Assembly (NCBI GenBank): GCA_004298385.1
Contig: SCTX01000039.1
Location: 1 to 50,223, forward strand
Source: Betaproteobacteria bacterium
GTDB taxonomy: Bacteria > Pseudomonadota > Gammaproteobacteria > Burkholderiales > SG8-39
Reading direction: 5' to 3'
DNA: 50,223 nucleotides
In this document: positions 1 to 9,195 of the stretch, in pieces
Position numbering within the stretch: the stretch's first letter is position 1
Layout of the letters: each line of letters begins with the position of its first letter
Translations under genes and position numbers: made by a program
Notes under the pieces: model-generated
Told to the model about the DNA's origin: nothing
Databases searched by the model: none
Seen by the model: the letters and a program-made list of their open reading frames with translations, nothing else

Positions 1-30
1 AGAATAATAACCACTAAACGCCGATACGGA

Positions 31-1404
31 TCAGCCCGCGAAGAGCTGAACCAGCGCCTGACAGTCTGCGGCCGGTGCTTGCCAGATCGTCCTGCAAGCC
101 GCCGTCATATCGAATTGGGGCGCGGCGTCGCGCGCCAGGTTGGTCGCCTTCGCGCGAATCGCATCGGTGGTCAGCGGGTGCGCCGACGTGCCCCGACTGT
201 CCATCACTTTCGCGCTGCGAACCGAACCGTCCGCCATTGTCAATTCCACGGCAGCGCCCATGTGCTCGGGATATTCAGCCTCGATCTCCAGATCCTGTTG
301 GCCCTCGACCTTGTCCGCCAGCGCCAGAATCTCCTCGTTTCCCAGGTGCTCGTCGCGATAGGCGTCGAAGCGGTGCGGGCCGACGGCTAGGGTTGCGCCA
401 ACGACGTAGGGAAGGCTATATTGCGCCGCCATGACGGAGGTCGGGCGGCGCAACATGTGCTGATCGAAGATGACGCCGGGCCCGCGCACTAGGATGTGCC
501 GAATCCCCGCCGCGGGTTCGCGGAAGCCTTCGGTGGCCTCATCCAGCGCATCGATCAAGGAATGGAACAAGCGGCAGCACGAATAAGGCTTCATGCTGAT
601 TTGATGAATCTGCAGCGGAGCGCGCGGGTCGACGTCGAAGAGTTGTGGCCGTGGCTCCCGGGTGTAAAGCGCCAGCAATCCGTATTTGCCATCCAGCGCT
701 CTCGATGGCGCCGAGACGCCACGCTTCGCCATGCCCGCGGCGAGGATGCCGTTCTGCGCCGCGTAACCGGCATGCAGCCGCTTGACCATCGTCCCTGCGG
801 GCTCGTCGGAGAACTGCATCGAGCCGCCGGTCAACGAGAGCGCATGTCCCCATGCGCGCGCCAAGGCCGGGGCATCGAGGCCCTGCAACAGGGCTGCGGC
901 GGTGGCGGCGCCGAACGAACCGAATAACGACGTCGGATGGAAGCCGGCAGCAACGACGCGCGAGGCGTTGGCAGCCATTCCTACACGCGCCATGGTTTCG
1001 TATCCGGCGGCGATGGCCGCGCACACAGCGATCTCGTCGACATGCGTCCCGGCCGCGACCGCCAGCGCCGTCGGAATGACGACTGCGCCGGGGTGGCTCA
1101 TCGAGGCGTCATGAGTGTCGTCGAGTTCGTAGCCATGCGCAGCCGTGCTGTTGACCAGTGCCGCCACCGACGGGGCGACCGTAAAGCCGGCGCCAACGAC
1201 CGGCGCAACGCCGCTGCCGCGGAAGGGCGTTGCCCAATCGCGCAACGCCAGCGTCCACGGCAGCTGACTGCCGCAAAGTGACACGCCCAGAAGATCGAGC
1301 AGGAGACGGCGCACCTGTTCCAGGTCGGCGGGTGCCAAGCGGGACTTGCCGAGCTTGACCATGTTCTCGGCAAATCGCAACGACAGATCCTGCTGTTCCG
1401 ACAT
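31..1404 (-). CDS. MmgE/PrpD family protein
   Basis: A 457-residue protein of the MmgE/PrpD family, which includes 2-methylcitrate dehydratase and related (de)hydratases and isomerases acting on small tricarboxylic or carboxylic acids in the cytosol. The all-helical N-terminal part carries the family block around AAHGYELDDTHD, followed by the HPGAVVIPTALA segment. The C-terminal alpha/beta domain contains the KPYSCCRLFHS region. Length is normal for the family. It is the last gene of a minus-strand series that starts with an ABC importer, 83 nt downstream of an enoyl-CoA hydratase. It therefore probably handles an intermediate of the imported acid rather than methylcitrate itself, because no prpB or prpC is nearby. 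The family is certain; the substrate is not known. Confidence 0.85.
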   Translation of the reverse strand: MSEQQDLSLRFAENMVKLGKSRLAPADLEQVRRLLLDLLGVSLCGSQLPWTLALRDWATPFRGSGVAPVVGAGFTVAPSVAALVNSTAAHGYELDDTHDASMSHPGAVVIPTALAVAAGTHVDEIAVCAAIAAGYETMARVGMAANASRVVAAGFHPTSLFGSFGAATAAALLQGLDAPALARAWGHALSLTGGSMQFSDEPAGTMVKRLHAGYAAQNGILAAGMAKRGVSAPSRALDGKYGLLALYTREPRPQLFDVDPRAPLQIHQISMKPYSCCRLFHSLIDALDEATEGFREPAAGIRHILVRGPGVIFDQHMLRRPTSVMAAQYSLPYVVGATLAVGPHRFDAYRDEHLGNEEILALADKVEGQQDLEIEAEYPEHMGAAVELTMADGSVRSAKVMDSRGTSAHPLTTDAIRAKATNLARDAAPQFDMTAACRTIWQAPAADCQALVQLFAG

Positions 1405-1487
1405 CGGGCCTTTTCTCGGCTGCTTGGTCCCTGCGGCTGCGGCTTACACCGCCTCGATCCGGCGCCAAAGCGCTCGCCCTGCGCCCG

Positions 1488-2270
1488 TCAGCGTCCCTTG
1501 AAAATCGCTTCGCGCTTTTCCAGGAAGGCGCCGATTCCCTCGTTCTTGTCGTCGGTGTTGTAGATCGCCGTGACCAGGAAACGCTCGAACTCGATGGCCG
1601 ACGCGAGGTCCATCTGTATTCCCGCGCGTACGGCACGCTTGACATAGGCCACGCTGAGCGGTGCGCGCTTCTCATATACCCGGACCATGGTCTTCGCCTG
1701 TGCCAGCGCTTGGCCGGCGGGAACCAGGCGCTCGACAATGCCGGCGCGGAAGGCATTCTCCGCATCGATAGGCTCGGCCGAAAACAGGATGTCGAGGGCC
1801 TTGCCGACGCCGATCAGGCGGGGCAGACGTTGCGTGCCGCCGGCGCCGGGGACGGTACCGATCTTCGACGATGTCAGGGCGAAGCTCGCACCCGCGCCTG
1901 CGACCCGGATGTCGCACGCCAGTACAAACTCGAAGCCGCCGGTCATGCAGAATCCTTCGATTGCCGCGATGACCGGCTTGTCGAGCTTTTCGATGGTGTC
2001 GTTGAGTCGGTCCCAATGCTTCATGTAGTCGACACAGTCACGCGTCGACTTGACGCGCATCGCTTCGTTCAGGTCCGCGCCGGAGGAAAAGTACTGTTGG
2101 CCGCCGGTGATGATGACCGCGCGCACGCTGTCGTCGTTTTCCACCGAACGGGATGCATCGGCGATTTCGCGCATCATTTCAATGCTGAATGCGTTTCGAC
2201 GCGCGGGACGGTTGAGCTTGATGACAAAGGCTGCTCCATCCTGCGTGGTGACGATGGTATTGGTGGTCAT
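1488..2270 (-). CDS. enoyl-CoA hydratase/isomerase family protein
   Basis: A 260-residue crotonase-fold protein. The oxyanion-hole segment FSSGADL (61-67) and the block GGFEFVLACDI (111-121) are present. E114 falls at the position of the first catalytic glutamate of rat enoyl-CoA hydratase. The segment before PGAGGTQRL reads ALTSSKIGT, so the second catalytic glutamate appears replaced by S134. With one acidic residue, isomerase, hydrolase or lyase activity is as likely as hydration. It lies 30 nt downstream of the alpha/beta hydrolase and upstream of the MmgE/PrpD gene in the same operon, which points to a CoA-linked degradation route for the acid taken up by the ABC importer. Family assignment is sure; the reaction is inferred. 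Confidence 0.85.
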   Translation of the reverse strand: MTTNTIVTTQDGAAFVIKLNRPARRNAFSIEMMREIADASRSVENDDSVRAVIITGGQQYFSSGADLNEAMRVKSTRDCVDYMKHWDRLNDTIEKLDKPVIAAIEGFCMTGGFEFVLACDIRVAGAGASFALTSSKIGTVPGAGGTQRLPRLIGVGKALDILFSAEPIDAENAFRAGIVERLVPAGQALAQAKTMVRVYEKRAPLSVAYVKRAVRAGIQMDLASAIEFERFLVTAIYNTDDKNEGIGAFLEKREAIFKGR

Positions 2271-2300
2271 CGGACGGTATGCTCCATGAGGGATTGTGGG

Positions 2301-3155
2301 TCAGTTGAGGTGAACTGCGCGCGCCGCCCCGGTCGGGCCGAGGAATTGCATCATCAGTCGGGTGGTCTCGTGCGAGCGCTCGTATTGGACCCAGTGTCCG
2401 GCGCCGGCTACGGTTTCGAACGAAAGCGATGGCAGGGCTGCTCTCGCGATGGCGATCCGCGCGTCGATGGAAGGGAAGGGCGTCTTGTCCAGGGCGCCAT
2501 AGATCACCTGGACCGGGCACTGCACTTCGGCCAAAAAGCCGGCCAGCCGGTTCGACCAACTGATGCGCTTGTTATTGAACCGCGCGCGCGCCAGATTGGC
2601 GCGGTGAATCTCGATCGCCGGCGCGTCCAGCGACGCGGAATCGGCGAGCATCATGGCCAGCAGATTGTGACGCAGGAAATCGCGCAATCCGTCTTCGCCG
2701 GGCGCGAAGCTGCGGCGTGATCGCTGATCGAGAACGCGCCCGGTCGGCTGTTCGAATCCACTGGGCGCAAGCAGGCATAGACGGCGAATCTGCGCGCCGA
2801 GGCGCGCGGCGATGCCGGCGGCGATAAGCCCGCCGAACGAGAAGCCGGCAAGGTCGGTCTGCGTCTCGGCCCCAACCATTTGCCGCAATGCGGTCGCGAC
2901 CAGCGCGACATAGCCATCGACCGAGATGTCGGCCGCTACGTCGGGCGATTCGCCATAGCCGGGTAGGTCCGGTGCGAAGACTAGGCGATGTCGCGCGAGA
3001 GCGGGGAGATTGCGGCGCCAGTGCAGCCAGGAACCGTATCCGCCGTGCAGCAGGACGAGTGCTTGCCCTGCGCCAAAGCGCCGGTATACCAAGCCGCCGG
3101 GGGTACGTTCCCGCGCCATCGAACCCGGATCGAGGACGGAAGGCTCGCTGCTCAT
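2301..3155 (-). CDS. alpha/beta hydrolase
   Basis: A 284-residue alpha/beta-hydrolase-fold enzyme. The catalytic triad can be read directly: S106 in the nucleophile elbow GFSFGG, D223 in YGALDKTP, and H254 in GAGHWVQ. The oxyanion motif LLHGGYGSW is near residue 36. No signal peptide is seen, so it is cytoplasmic. The ATG overlaps the stop of the upstream LivG gene in ATGA, a sign of translational coupling. This fold includes meta-cleavage product hydrolases, haloperoxidase-like enzymes and esterases. The context suggests hydrolysis of an ester, lactone or ring-cleavage product of the imported compound, but the sequence does not settle the substrate. Confidence 0.85.
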   Translation of the reverse strand: MSSEPSVLDPGSMARERTPGGLVYRRFGAGQALVLLHGGYGSWLHWRRNLPALARHRLVFAPDLPGYGESPDVAADISVDGYVALVATALRQMVGAETQTDLAGFSFGGLIAAGIAARLGAQIRRLCLLAPSGFEQPTGRVLDQRSRRSFAPGEDGLRDFLRHNLLAMMLADSASLDAPAIEIHRANLARARFNNKRISWSNRLAGFLAEVQCPVQVIYGALDKTPFPSIDARIAIARAALPSLSFETVAGAGHWVQYERSHETTRLMMQFLGPTGAARAVHLN

Positions 3156-3898
3156 TTCCCCTCAGCTTCCATGGGCGCGCCCAGATAGGCTTCGATAACC
3201 TCGGGCAGCTCGATCACCGCGTCCGGCAGGCCTCGGACCAGTTCGCGGCCAAAATTGAGAACATAGACGTAATCCGACAGCTCGACGATGACATGCACGA
3301 GGTGCTCGATCATGACGATCGTGGTGCCGGCCTCCCGTATCCGCCGCAACACCGTCATGATGTCCTCGATCTCCTCGTGCGTCAGGCCTGCCATGACCTC
3401 GTCAAGCAACAGCAACTTTGGATTCGTCGCCAGCGCGCGAGCCAGTTCGAGCTTCTTCTTGGCGCCGAGCGTCAGCGACCCGGCGGCCAACTGCGCCTGC
3501 GCCTCCAACCCGACCAACCGCAGCGCGCCTACGGACTCGACGCGCGCCTGCGCCAGGCTGCGGTGAACGCCGCTGCGTGAGAACAATGCGCCGGCCATCA
3601 CGTTGTCGAGCACCGACATTTCGTCGAACGGCTGCACCACCTGGAACGTGCGGCCGATACCCAGCCGTGCAATGCGATAAGGCGGCAAACCGTGGATAGT
3701 CTCGCCTTCGAATACGATCGATCCGGACGTCGGCGTCAGGTAGCCGGTGATGAGATTCAGCAGCGTTGTTTTTCCGGCGCCGTTCGCGCCGATGATTCCA
3801 AGGAACTGGCCTTCGGCGACGGAAAGCGTGAGATCGTCGATCGCCTTCAAACCCCCGAAGGACTTGCCCAGTCGCGAAACTTGCAGCATCGCCTTCAC
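3152..3898 (-). CDS. livG: ABC transporter ATP-binding protein, LivG type
   Basis: One of the two ATPases of a branched-chain-amino-acid-type (HAAT family) importer, 248 residues. Walker A is GANGAGKT (37-44) and Walker B is LLLLDE (162-167), followed by VMAGL as is usual in LivG. The ABC signature is not LSGGQ but a LTLGAKKKLELARAL segment (142-156), a variation common in LivG-type proteins. The start is GTG at 3898, overlapping the stop of livF (GTGA); an in-frame ATG at 3889 is an alternative. In this operon livF comes before livG, the reverse of the usual order. The cargo is more likely an aromatic or aliphatic acid than an amino acid, judging from the catabolic genes downstream. Confidence 0.9.
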   Translation of the reverse strand: MKAMLQVSRLGKSFGGLKAIDDLTLSVAEGQFLGIIGANGAGKTTLLNLITGYLTPTSGSIVFEGETIHGLPPYRIARLGIGRTFQVVQPFDEMSVLDNVMAGALFSRSGVHRSLAQARVESVGALRLVGLEAQAQLAAGSLTLGAKKKLELARALATNPKLLLLDEVMAGLTHEEIEDIMTVLRRIREAGTTIVMIEHLVHVIVELSDYVYVLNFGRELVRGLPDAVIELPEVIEAYLGAPMEAEGK

Positions 3899-4680
3899 CC
3901 GAATCCCCCCTCGCGCTGCGTGCTAATCGGCGAAACCTTGACCGGTGCGGGGCCTTGATTGGTACGCCGCGGCGCCAGGAATGCTTCTTGCACCAGCTTC
4001 GAGTTTCGCAACTCCGCGGCCGAACCGGCAAACGCGATGCGGCCGTTGGCCAGCACATAGCCCCGGTGCGCGATCGACAATGCCGCGCGCACATTTTGCT
4101 CGACGAAGAGAATGCTGACGCCTTGTTCCGCCGTCCGCACGATCGCGCGATAGACATCGAGGACAATCTTCGGCGCCAGGCCGAGCGACGGTTCATCCAG
4201 CACCAGGAGTTTGGGGCGAGCCATCAGCGCCCGCCCGATGGCGAGCATTTGCTGTTCTCCCCCGGACATCAGACCGGCCTTCTGCGTTCGGCGTGACGCC
4301 AGTATGGGGAATAGTTCGTACACCTCGGCCAAGGTGCGCTTGCGCTGCGGCCTCGCGCGGCGCGAGTACGAGCCGAGCAGGAGATTTTCGTTGACCGTGA
4401 GATTCGGAAATACCTGGCGTCCCTCCGGCGCCAGGCTCACACCCAACTCCACCCGATGGTTCGCGGCGATGTTATCGATCGGCGTGCCGGCAAATGCGAC
4501 CTGGCCGCCCCAAGGTTTGAGCAAACCGGTCAACACACGCGTCGTGGTTGTCTTGCCCGAGCCGTTGGCGCCGATGAGGCAGACCATCTCGCCTTCGCGA
4601 ACCACGAGCGACAGGTCTTGCAGCACGACCGATTCGCCGTAGCCGGCCCGAATGTTGGAAAGAGACAGCAGTTCGGTCAT
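3895..4680 (-). CDS. livF: ABC transporter ATP-binding protein, LivF type
   Basis: The second ATPase of the importer, 261 residues from the ATG at 4680. A longer open frame extends upstream to 4845 but lies inside livM and lacks family similarity, so it was not used. Walker A is GANGSGKT (37-44), the signature SGGEQQ (139-144), and Walker B LLVLDE (158-163), followed by PSLGLAPKIV, which is diagnostic of LivF. The start codon overlaps the livM stop as ATGA. The protein works on the cytoplasmic face with LivG to power the LivH/LivM channel. Confidence 0.92.
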   Translation of the reverse strand: MTELLSLSNIRAGYGESVVLQDLSLVVREGEMVCLIGANGSGKTTTTRVLTGLLKPWGGQVAFAGTPIDNIAANHRVELGVSLAPEGRQVFPNLTVNENLLLGSYSRRARPQRKRTLAEVYELFPILASRRTQKAGLMSGGEQQMLAIGRALMARPKLLVLDEPSLGLAPKIVLDVYRAIVRTAEQGVSILFVEQNVRAALSIAHRGYVLANGRIAFAGSAAELRNSKLVQEAFLAPRRTNQGPAPVKVSPISTQREGGFG

Positions 4681-5654
4681 CGTGTCGTGCGGGTCGGCGT
4701 GGAATCGTCGGCGGGCGGCGCCTTGGCGACCGATCGGAACAAACGGTCGACGCCGCCCTGGATGCCCTTGGGCAGATAGAGCACGCAGATGGCGAGTGTC
4801 ACGCCGAAGACCAGCAGGCTGACGCCCTCGACGTGGCCCAGCCATTGGCGCGTCACTTCACCCAGCCCGGCGGCGGCCAAGGTACCGAGGATCGGTCCCG
4901 TCAGCGTGTAGATCCCGCCCAGGATCGGAGCAATCTGCGCCATGAGCGTAATGTGCAGATTGAACGCGACGCCGGGATCGAGATAACCGCCATACCAAAC
5001 GCTTACGGCGCCGGCATAGGAGGCCATTGCGCCGGAGACGATGACGATCGAGACGCGGTAGAGCATTGGATGAATACCCAGCATCTGCGAGGCCCGCTCG
5101 TTCGCTCGCATTGCCCGGAAGGCGTAGTGATAACGCGTCCGGCCGATGTACCAGGAGAGGCACGCCGTCACTACGGCGCCGAAACTGGCTGCGATGTTTA
5201 CCGCTAGCGCGCCGGGGAACAGCGCCGAGTTCAGGTACGCGCCTTGCGCGCCGCCGGTCAGGTCGGGCAGCATGACCGCGATGACGCGGAGACCCTCCGA
5301 CATGGCCAGCGTGGCGACGGCGAAATAGATGCCGCGAAGCCGACCGGTGATCAGCGCCAGACCCGCGCCGATCACCGCGCCGCCGAGCATTCCGAACACG
5401 AGCGACGGCAGGAACGGGATGCCAAAGTGATTGGCACATAGGATCGCGACGTAGGATCCCACGCCCCAGAATCCAGAGTGTCCGAGCGAGATCAATCCTG
5501 CCCCGGCCATCATGTTCCAACTGATGGCGATGATCGCCAGCGTGCAGGTGCGGAAGGTGAGGTCGGCGAGGCTCGGAGAGCCGATGAAAGGGACCGCAAG
5601 CACCGCGATGGCAAGTACGAAACCTGCCCATCGCAGGAACAGTTCGGGACGCAT
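4677..5654 (-). CDS. livM: ABC transporter permease, LivM type
   Basis: A 325-residue inner-membrane permease with about nine hydrophobic segments and the LivM-type block SWNMMAGAGLISLGHSGFWG (positions 45-64), followed by the cytoplasmic EAA-like loop RTRYHYAFRAMRANERASQ that contacts the ATPases. It starts 6 nt after livH and its stop overlaps the livF start. With LivH it forms the translocation pore. The soluble C-terminal tail (VDRLFRSVAKAPPADD) is short, so there is no ATPase fusion as in some LivM-LivG proteins. Confidence 0.92.
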   Translation of the reverse strand: MRPELFLRWAGFVLAIAVLAVPFIGSPSLADLTFRTCTLAIIAISWNMMAGAGLISLGHSGFWGVGSYVAILCANHFGIPFLPSLVFGMLGGAVIGAGLALITGRLRGIYFAVATLAMSEGLRVIAVMLPDLTGGAQGAYLNSALFPGALAVNIAASFGAVVTACLSWYIGRTRYHYAFRAMRANERASQMLGIHPMLYRVSIVIVSGAMASYAGAVSVWYGGYLDPGVAFNLHITLMAQIAPILGGIYTLTGPILGTLAAAGLGEVTRQWLGHVEGVSLLVFGVTLAICVLYLPKGIQGGVDRLFRSVAKAPPADDSTPTRTTR

Positions 5655-5660
5655 CAGCGC

Positions 5661-6533
5661 TTAGGCCTCGGCATCGCCGAACAGGCCATACGGCCGAATG
5701 ATCAATATGGCGGTGATCAACACGAACGCCACACCCTCCGCCCAGCCCGAGCCCTCGGCTACATAGTACGCAAATCCGGTTTCCGCAAAGGCGAGCACGA
5801 AGGCGCCGACCACCATGCCGACGATGCTGCCCATTCCCGCGACAATCACGATCGCGACCGCCTTGACCAGCATCGGGAAACCCATGAAGGGCGTGACTGT
5901 AATGATGAAACTGACCACGACCCCGGTGGCGACGCCCAACGCCGAACTGAGGGCGAACGAGAGCGCGTAGATGCCCTTGACGTTGATGCCCATTAGTGTC
6001 GCGGCATCGCTATTCTGCGCGACCGCGCGCACCGCGCGCCCGTCCTCCGCCCACTTCAGCCACGCGATCAGCATCGCTACCAGCAGGACGGCAACGCCGC
6101 AGCCGATCAGGCGGCCGTAGGGGATGAACGCGTCCCCGATCGTCAAGGCCTTCAAGGCGTATTCCGGCGTGGTCGAGCGCGAATTGCCGGACCAGAGAAT
6201 CACCGCGATATGTTGTATCACCAGGCCGATCGCGAAGGTTAACAGGATCTGGTTGATGTTCGGCGCGGTCAGCACGCGCTCGATGAAAGCCTTGAACAGC
6301 AACCAGCCGCAGGCGAAGCCGAGGACGATCACCGCCGGCATCACCGCCAGCGGATCGAGCCCCCATCCCGTGAACAGCCAGAACGCCGCATACGCACCGA
6401 GCATAATGAACTCGCCGTGCGCGAAATTGATGATTCGGGTGACGCCGAAGGCGAGCGCGAAGCCGATCGCCATCAGCGTGTAGAGTCCGCCGAGCAGAAT
6501 CGAATCGATCAGGAATTGCGGCAACAAGCTCAT
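5661..6533 (-). CDS. livH: ABC transporter permease, LivH type
   Basis: A 290-residue inner-membrane permease with about eight hydrophobic helices. The N-terminal segment LLGGLYTLMAIGFALAFGVT and the following INFAHGEFIMLGAY block are hallmarks of LivH. The EAA-like loop GRAVRAVAQNSDAATLMGIN (around 165-184) is the ATPase contact. It is the first permease gene after the receptor gene (135 nt gap) and is followed by livM after 6 nt. Confidence 0.92.
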   Translation of the reverse strand: MSLLPQFLIDSILLGGLYTLMAIGFALAFGVTRIINFAHGEFIMLGAYAAFWLFTGWGLDPLAVMPAVIVLGFACGWLLFKAFIERVLTAPNINQILLTFAIGLVIQHIAVILWSGNSRSTTPEYALKALTIGDAFIPYGRLIGCGVAVLLVAMLIAWLKWAEDGRAVRAVAQNSDAATLMGINVKGIYALSFALSSALGVATGVVVSFIITVTPFMGFPMLVKAVAIVIVAGMGSIVGMVVGAFVLAFAETGFAYYVAEGSGWAEGVAFVLITAILIIRPYGLFGDAEA

Positions 6534-6668
6534 CGCCTATCCGTTTTCGACAATTTGATTAGACGGCCCGCCCATGCCTTGCGCCGAAACGACCCGCGTC
6601 CCACCCAGCCAGGCCGAGGGTAAGGCCGGCTCGCCAGCGCCCGGAAGCGCGCCGGCTGGCCTGGATCA

Positions 6669-7916
6669 TTATTTGCAAGTCTGCAGAGTGCCGTTCGCGA
6701 TGTCTTTCGGAAAGATCAACTTGCTGACGTAGCCGTTGCCTTCCTTGACCCGTTGGAACACCACCATCTCGCCGAACGCCTGGTGGGGCGTGATCTCGCT
6801 CGGCTTGAACTTGCTGTGAAGGCCCATCGGCGACTTGTAGTCCTGTCCCACCAACCAGGTTTTGAGCACGTCGCGATCGACGGATTTGGTCGCCTCCACT
6901 GCGAGCAGCGCCAGCACCGTGGAAACATAATAGCCGGCCTCGAGAAATTCCGGCTCCTTGCCGTACTTCGCCCGCCAGGCAGCTTCCCAAGCGGCTGCCG
7001 CAGGCAGCAGTTTGGGCTCGCGCGGGTCGGCCGGATACGCAAGCCCGTTGACCCAGGTGGTAACACCGGTCCAGCAATTCTGGGCCTCGCCGACTGCCTG
7101 CTGCCATTCGGTGAGTTGCGCCTGAGCGGTGCCCACCAGATACGGGATCCCGGTCTTTGCGGTATAGACCTGCTTGGCGAATTGGACGGCATCCGTCGTC
7201 TGCATTAGCGCATACAGAATGTCGGGACGGGTTGCGCGAACCTTGATGATCGCGGAATTGAAGTCGGCCGAGCCTTCGCGCACCAGTTCATTGGCAACGA
7301 TCTCGAAGCCTGCCTCCTTGACATAGCGGCGCGCATCATCGATATGTGCCCGCCCGTAAGCCCCGTCGGTAAAAACGAACGCGACTTTTTTCTTGGTCCC
7401 GACGGCCGCCTTCAACGCGTCCACATTGTTGATGTGATAGTAATAGGCCCATGCGTACGTATGGAAAAAGTACGGGTCCGGACCGACTTCCTTCTCGATC
7501 TTCGATGACGAACCGCCGGGCAATATCCAGATCGGCCGCTCCTTGAATTTTTTCCAGGGAGGCACGGCGGTGGCGGCGACGTTCGAGCCGTCCGGACCGA
7601 TGATCAGATCGACTTTTTGGGTCTGGATCAGATCGTTTATGATTGAGACCGTCAACGCGTTGTCGGATTGCGTATCGGCGAAAATCAATTCGATCTTGCG
7701 TCCGCCTGCCGAGTCGCCGCGCGTTGCCTTCCACATCTCAAGCGCGTGTTCGATGCCGTTTTTGGCTTGCACGCCGTAGGCGACGTATTTGCCGGAGAGC
7801 GACGCGGGCGCGCCGATCTTGAATACACCTTGGGCCTCCGCGCTGGAGAGCCCGATGCCCAGCGACAGCACGCCGAGCCCCATTGCGTAAACCAGATTCC
7901 AGAATCCGTTCAGCAT
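6669..7916 (-). CDS. ABC transporter substrate-binding protein (LivJ/LivK-like)
   Basis: Periplasmic receptor of the importer, type I periplasmic-binding fold (Peripla_BP_6 family), 415 residues. The ATG at 7916 was chosen because an AGGAGGAG Shine-Dalgarno ends about 8 nt upstream and the protein then begins with a clean signal peptide (hydrophobic core VYAMGLGVLSLGIGL, cleavage expected near AEAQ, residues 26-29). A second ATG 6 nt upstream is too close to the ribosome site. Recognisable parts are IGAPASLSGKYVAYGVQAKNG near the N-terminus and LIIGPDGSNVAATAVP in the middle. Homologues bind aromatic acids or amides as often as amino acids. It heads the operon ending with MmgE/PrpD. Confidence 0.9.
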   Translation of the reverse strand: MLNGFWNLVYAMGLGVLSLGIGLSSAEAQGVFKIGAPASLSGKYVAYGVQAKNGIEHALEMWKATRGDSAGGRKIELIFADTQSDNALTVSIINDLIQTQKVDLIIGPDGSNVAATAVPPWKKFKERPIWILPGGSSSKIEKEVGPDPYFFHTYAWAYYYHINNVDALKAAVGTKKKVAFVFTDGAYGRAHIDDARRYVKEAGFEIVANELVREGSADFNSAIIKVRATRPDILYALMQTTDAVQFAKQVYTAKTGIPYLVGTAQAQLTEWQQAVGEAQNCWTGVTTWVNGLAYPADPREPKLLPAAAAWEAAWRAKYGKEPEFLEAGYYVSTVLALLAVEATKSVDRDVLKTWLVGQDYKSPMGLHSKFKPSEITPHQAFGEMVVFQRVKEGNGYVSKLIFPKDIANGTLQTCK

Positions 7917-7922
7917 CTCCAT

Positions 7923-8604
7923 CTCCTCCTTTACCTGCGTGATTGATATTTCGCCGCTAAATACGCCACTTCGTTGCGCTACTCCTCGGGGGACCGCGGG
8001 GCAGCATAAGGCACACCATCCGACCGGGAGTTCACCGCGCAAACTTCCTATCGCGAGGCTGCCCCACTTCAGTCCGGCGCTTTTTTTGCGCTTCAGTTTT
8101 AATACAGTTTTACATGCAAAGTTGCTGAAGTCAATGCGCGAGTCCGTTCCGAAATGGAATAGGGAGGCAGGCGTGGTGGTCATTGGTTTCGTCGGCGCGG
8201 GCGCTGCGACCGCGATAACGGCACATGACCTGGGCGCCACAGCCCTGCCGCTACAGAAGGCGCCCGAGGCAGAGGAGGGCGGCAACACGCCCATCCGAGA
8301 CTCTACAACGCAGGCGAGCTAGGGTCGATCTACGGCTGCCTGAATTAGGGCAGGCAATATCGGTGAATGCCTGGCGTTCGGCCGCATTTGCGCTCGCAAG
8401 GGGGTCGCAGAATCGCCTTGGGGCGAATAGGATCGATGCTCGTTCGCGAATCCCCCGCTGAGGGAACAGGGCCAAGTGCTGGCATCGGCGCGCTTTTTGA
8501 GGCAAAATCTCTCGTAAGCGCTTGATCGCCGCGGTTTTTCGCGTCTTGTTCCGCCGTGCATCAAGTCCGGTTTCGCGCTCATATTGAAGATTTGAGGTAA
8601 GCAC
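7923..8604. other. intergenic region between divergent genes
   Basis: About 680 nt separate the minus-strand importer operon from the plus-strand HNH gene. It holds the candidate promoter near 8107-8134 and a short GCGC-T7-GCGC hairpin (8077-8091). Open frames cross it on both strands but show no recognisable domain, no ribosome site and no family-like composition. Nothing else is supported. Confidence 0.5.
8107..8134 (-). promoter_or_regulatory. candidate sigma-70 promoter for the ABC importer operon
   Basis: Read on the minus strand, TTGACT (8134 to 8129) is followed after 16 nt by TAAAAC (8112 to 8107), 5/6 and 4/6 matches to the consensus. Transcription would begin near 8100, leaving a leader of about 180 nt before the receptor gene. 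This is only a pattern match in an AT-richer patch. Confidence 0.35.
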
Positions 8605-9195
8605 ATGGCGGAGATTCCGCTCATACTGACGCTCGACATGCACGGAGTCCCGCATCGTTGGGTGACCTGGCAGCAGTCCTGCTATTACTACGCCAAGAGC
8701 CTGGTGGCATGGACGTTGGGCGAGCGTGCGTTCACGTTCTACGGCGGCACATCGCGCAAGACCGGCGAGCGCTCCAGCATCACCGCCAATTCCATCATCG
8801 CCATCAAGGGCAAGGCGATGGCGGCGCGGGGCTTTTCCCAGGTGCCGCCGCTCAGCAATCGCGAGCTGTTCCGCCGCGACCGCCACATCTGCGCCTACTG
8901 CGGTGCCGAGTTCGGATATCTGCGCCTCACCCGCGACCACATTACGCCGCTGTCGCGCGGCGGCCGCGACCACTGGATGAACGTGGTGTCGGCCTGCCGC
9001 CACTGCAACAGCGTCAAGCGCAACCGCAAGCCCGAGGAAGCCGGCATGGAATTGCTGTACACGCCTTACGTGCCGAACAAGGCCGAATACCTGATACTCA
9101 CCAACCGCAAAATCCTTTCCGACCAGATGGGTTTCCTGGTCCAGCACGTCGCCGCGCACAGCCGCGTCATGCCGCACGCTTTGGTGCGCGCCTAG
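8605..9195 (+). CDS. HNH endonuclease family protein
   Basis: A 196-residue protein with a zinc-ribbon HNH domain: CxxC at C96/C99, D111-H112 as the metal-binding core, N126, and the second CxxC pair C131/C134 followed by N135. The N-terminal 80 residues (around TWQQSCYYYAKSLVAW) are a conserved extension seen in small housekeeping-like HNH proteins of beta- and gammaproteobacteria. A GAGG ribosome site lies 7 nt upstream of the ATG. Such proteins are predicted nucleases of unknown cellular role. The next gene, a DNA glycosylase, starts at the base after the stop, so a DNA-repair link is plausible but inferred. Confidence 0.85.
   Translation: MAEIPLILTLDMHGVPHRWVTWQQSCYYYAKSLVAWTLGERAFTFYGGTSRKTGERSSITANSIIAIKGKAMAARGFSQVPPLSNRELFRRDRHICAYCGAEFGYLRLTRDHITPLSRGGRDHWMNVVSACRHCNSVKRNRKPEEAGMELLYTPYVPNKAEYLILTNRKILSDQMGFLVQHVAAHSRVMPHALVRA

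Noticed and set aside
4681-4845. N-terminal extension of LivF up to 4845
   Set aside because: It lies inside livM in another frame, is Arg-rich without family similarity, and the ATG at 4680 overlaps the livM stop in the normal coupled way.
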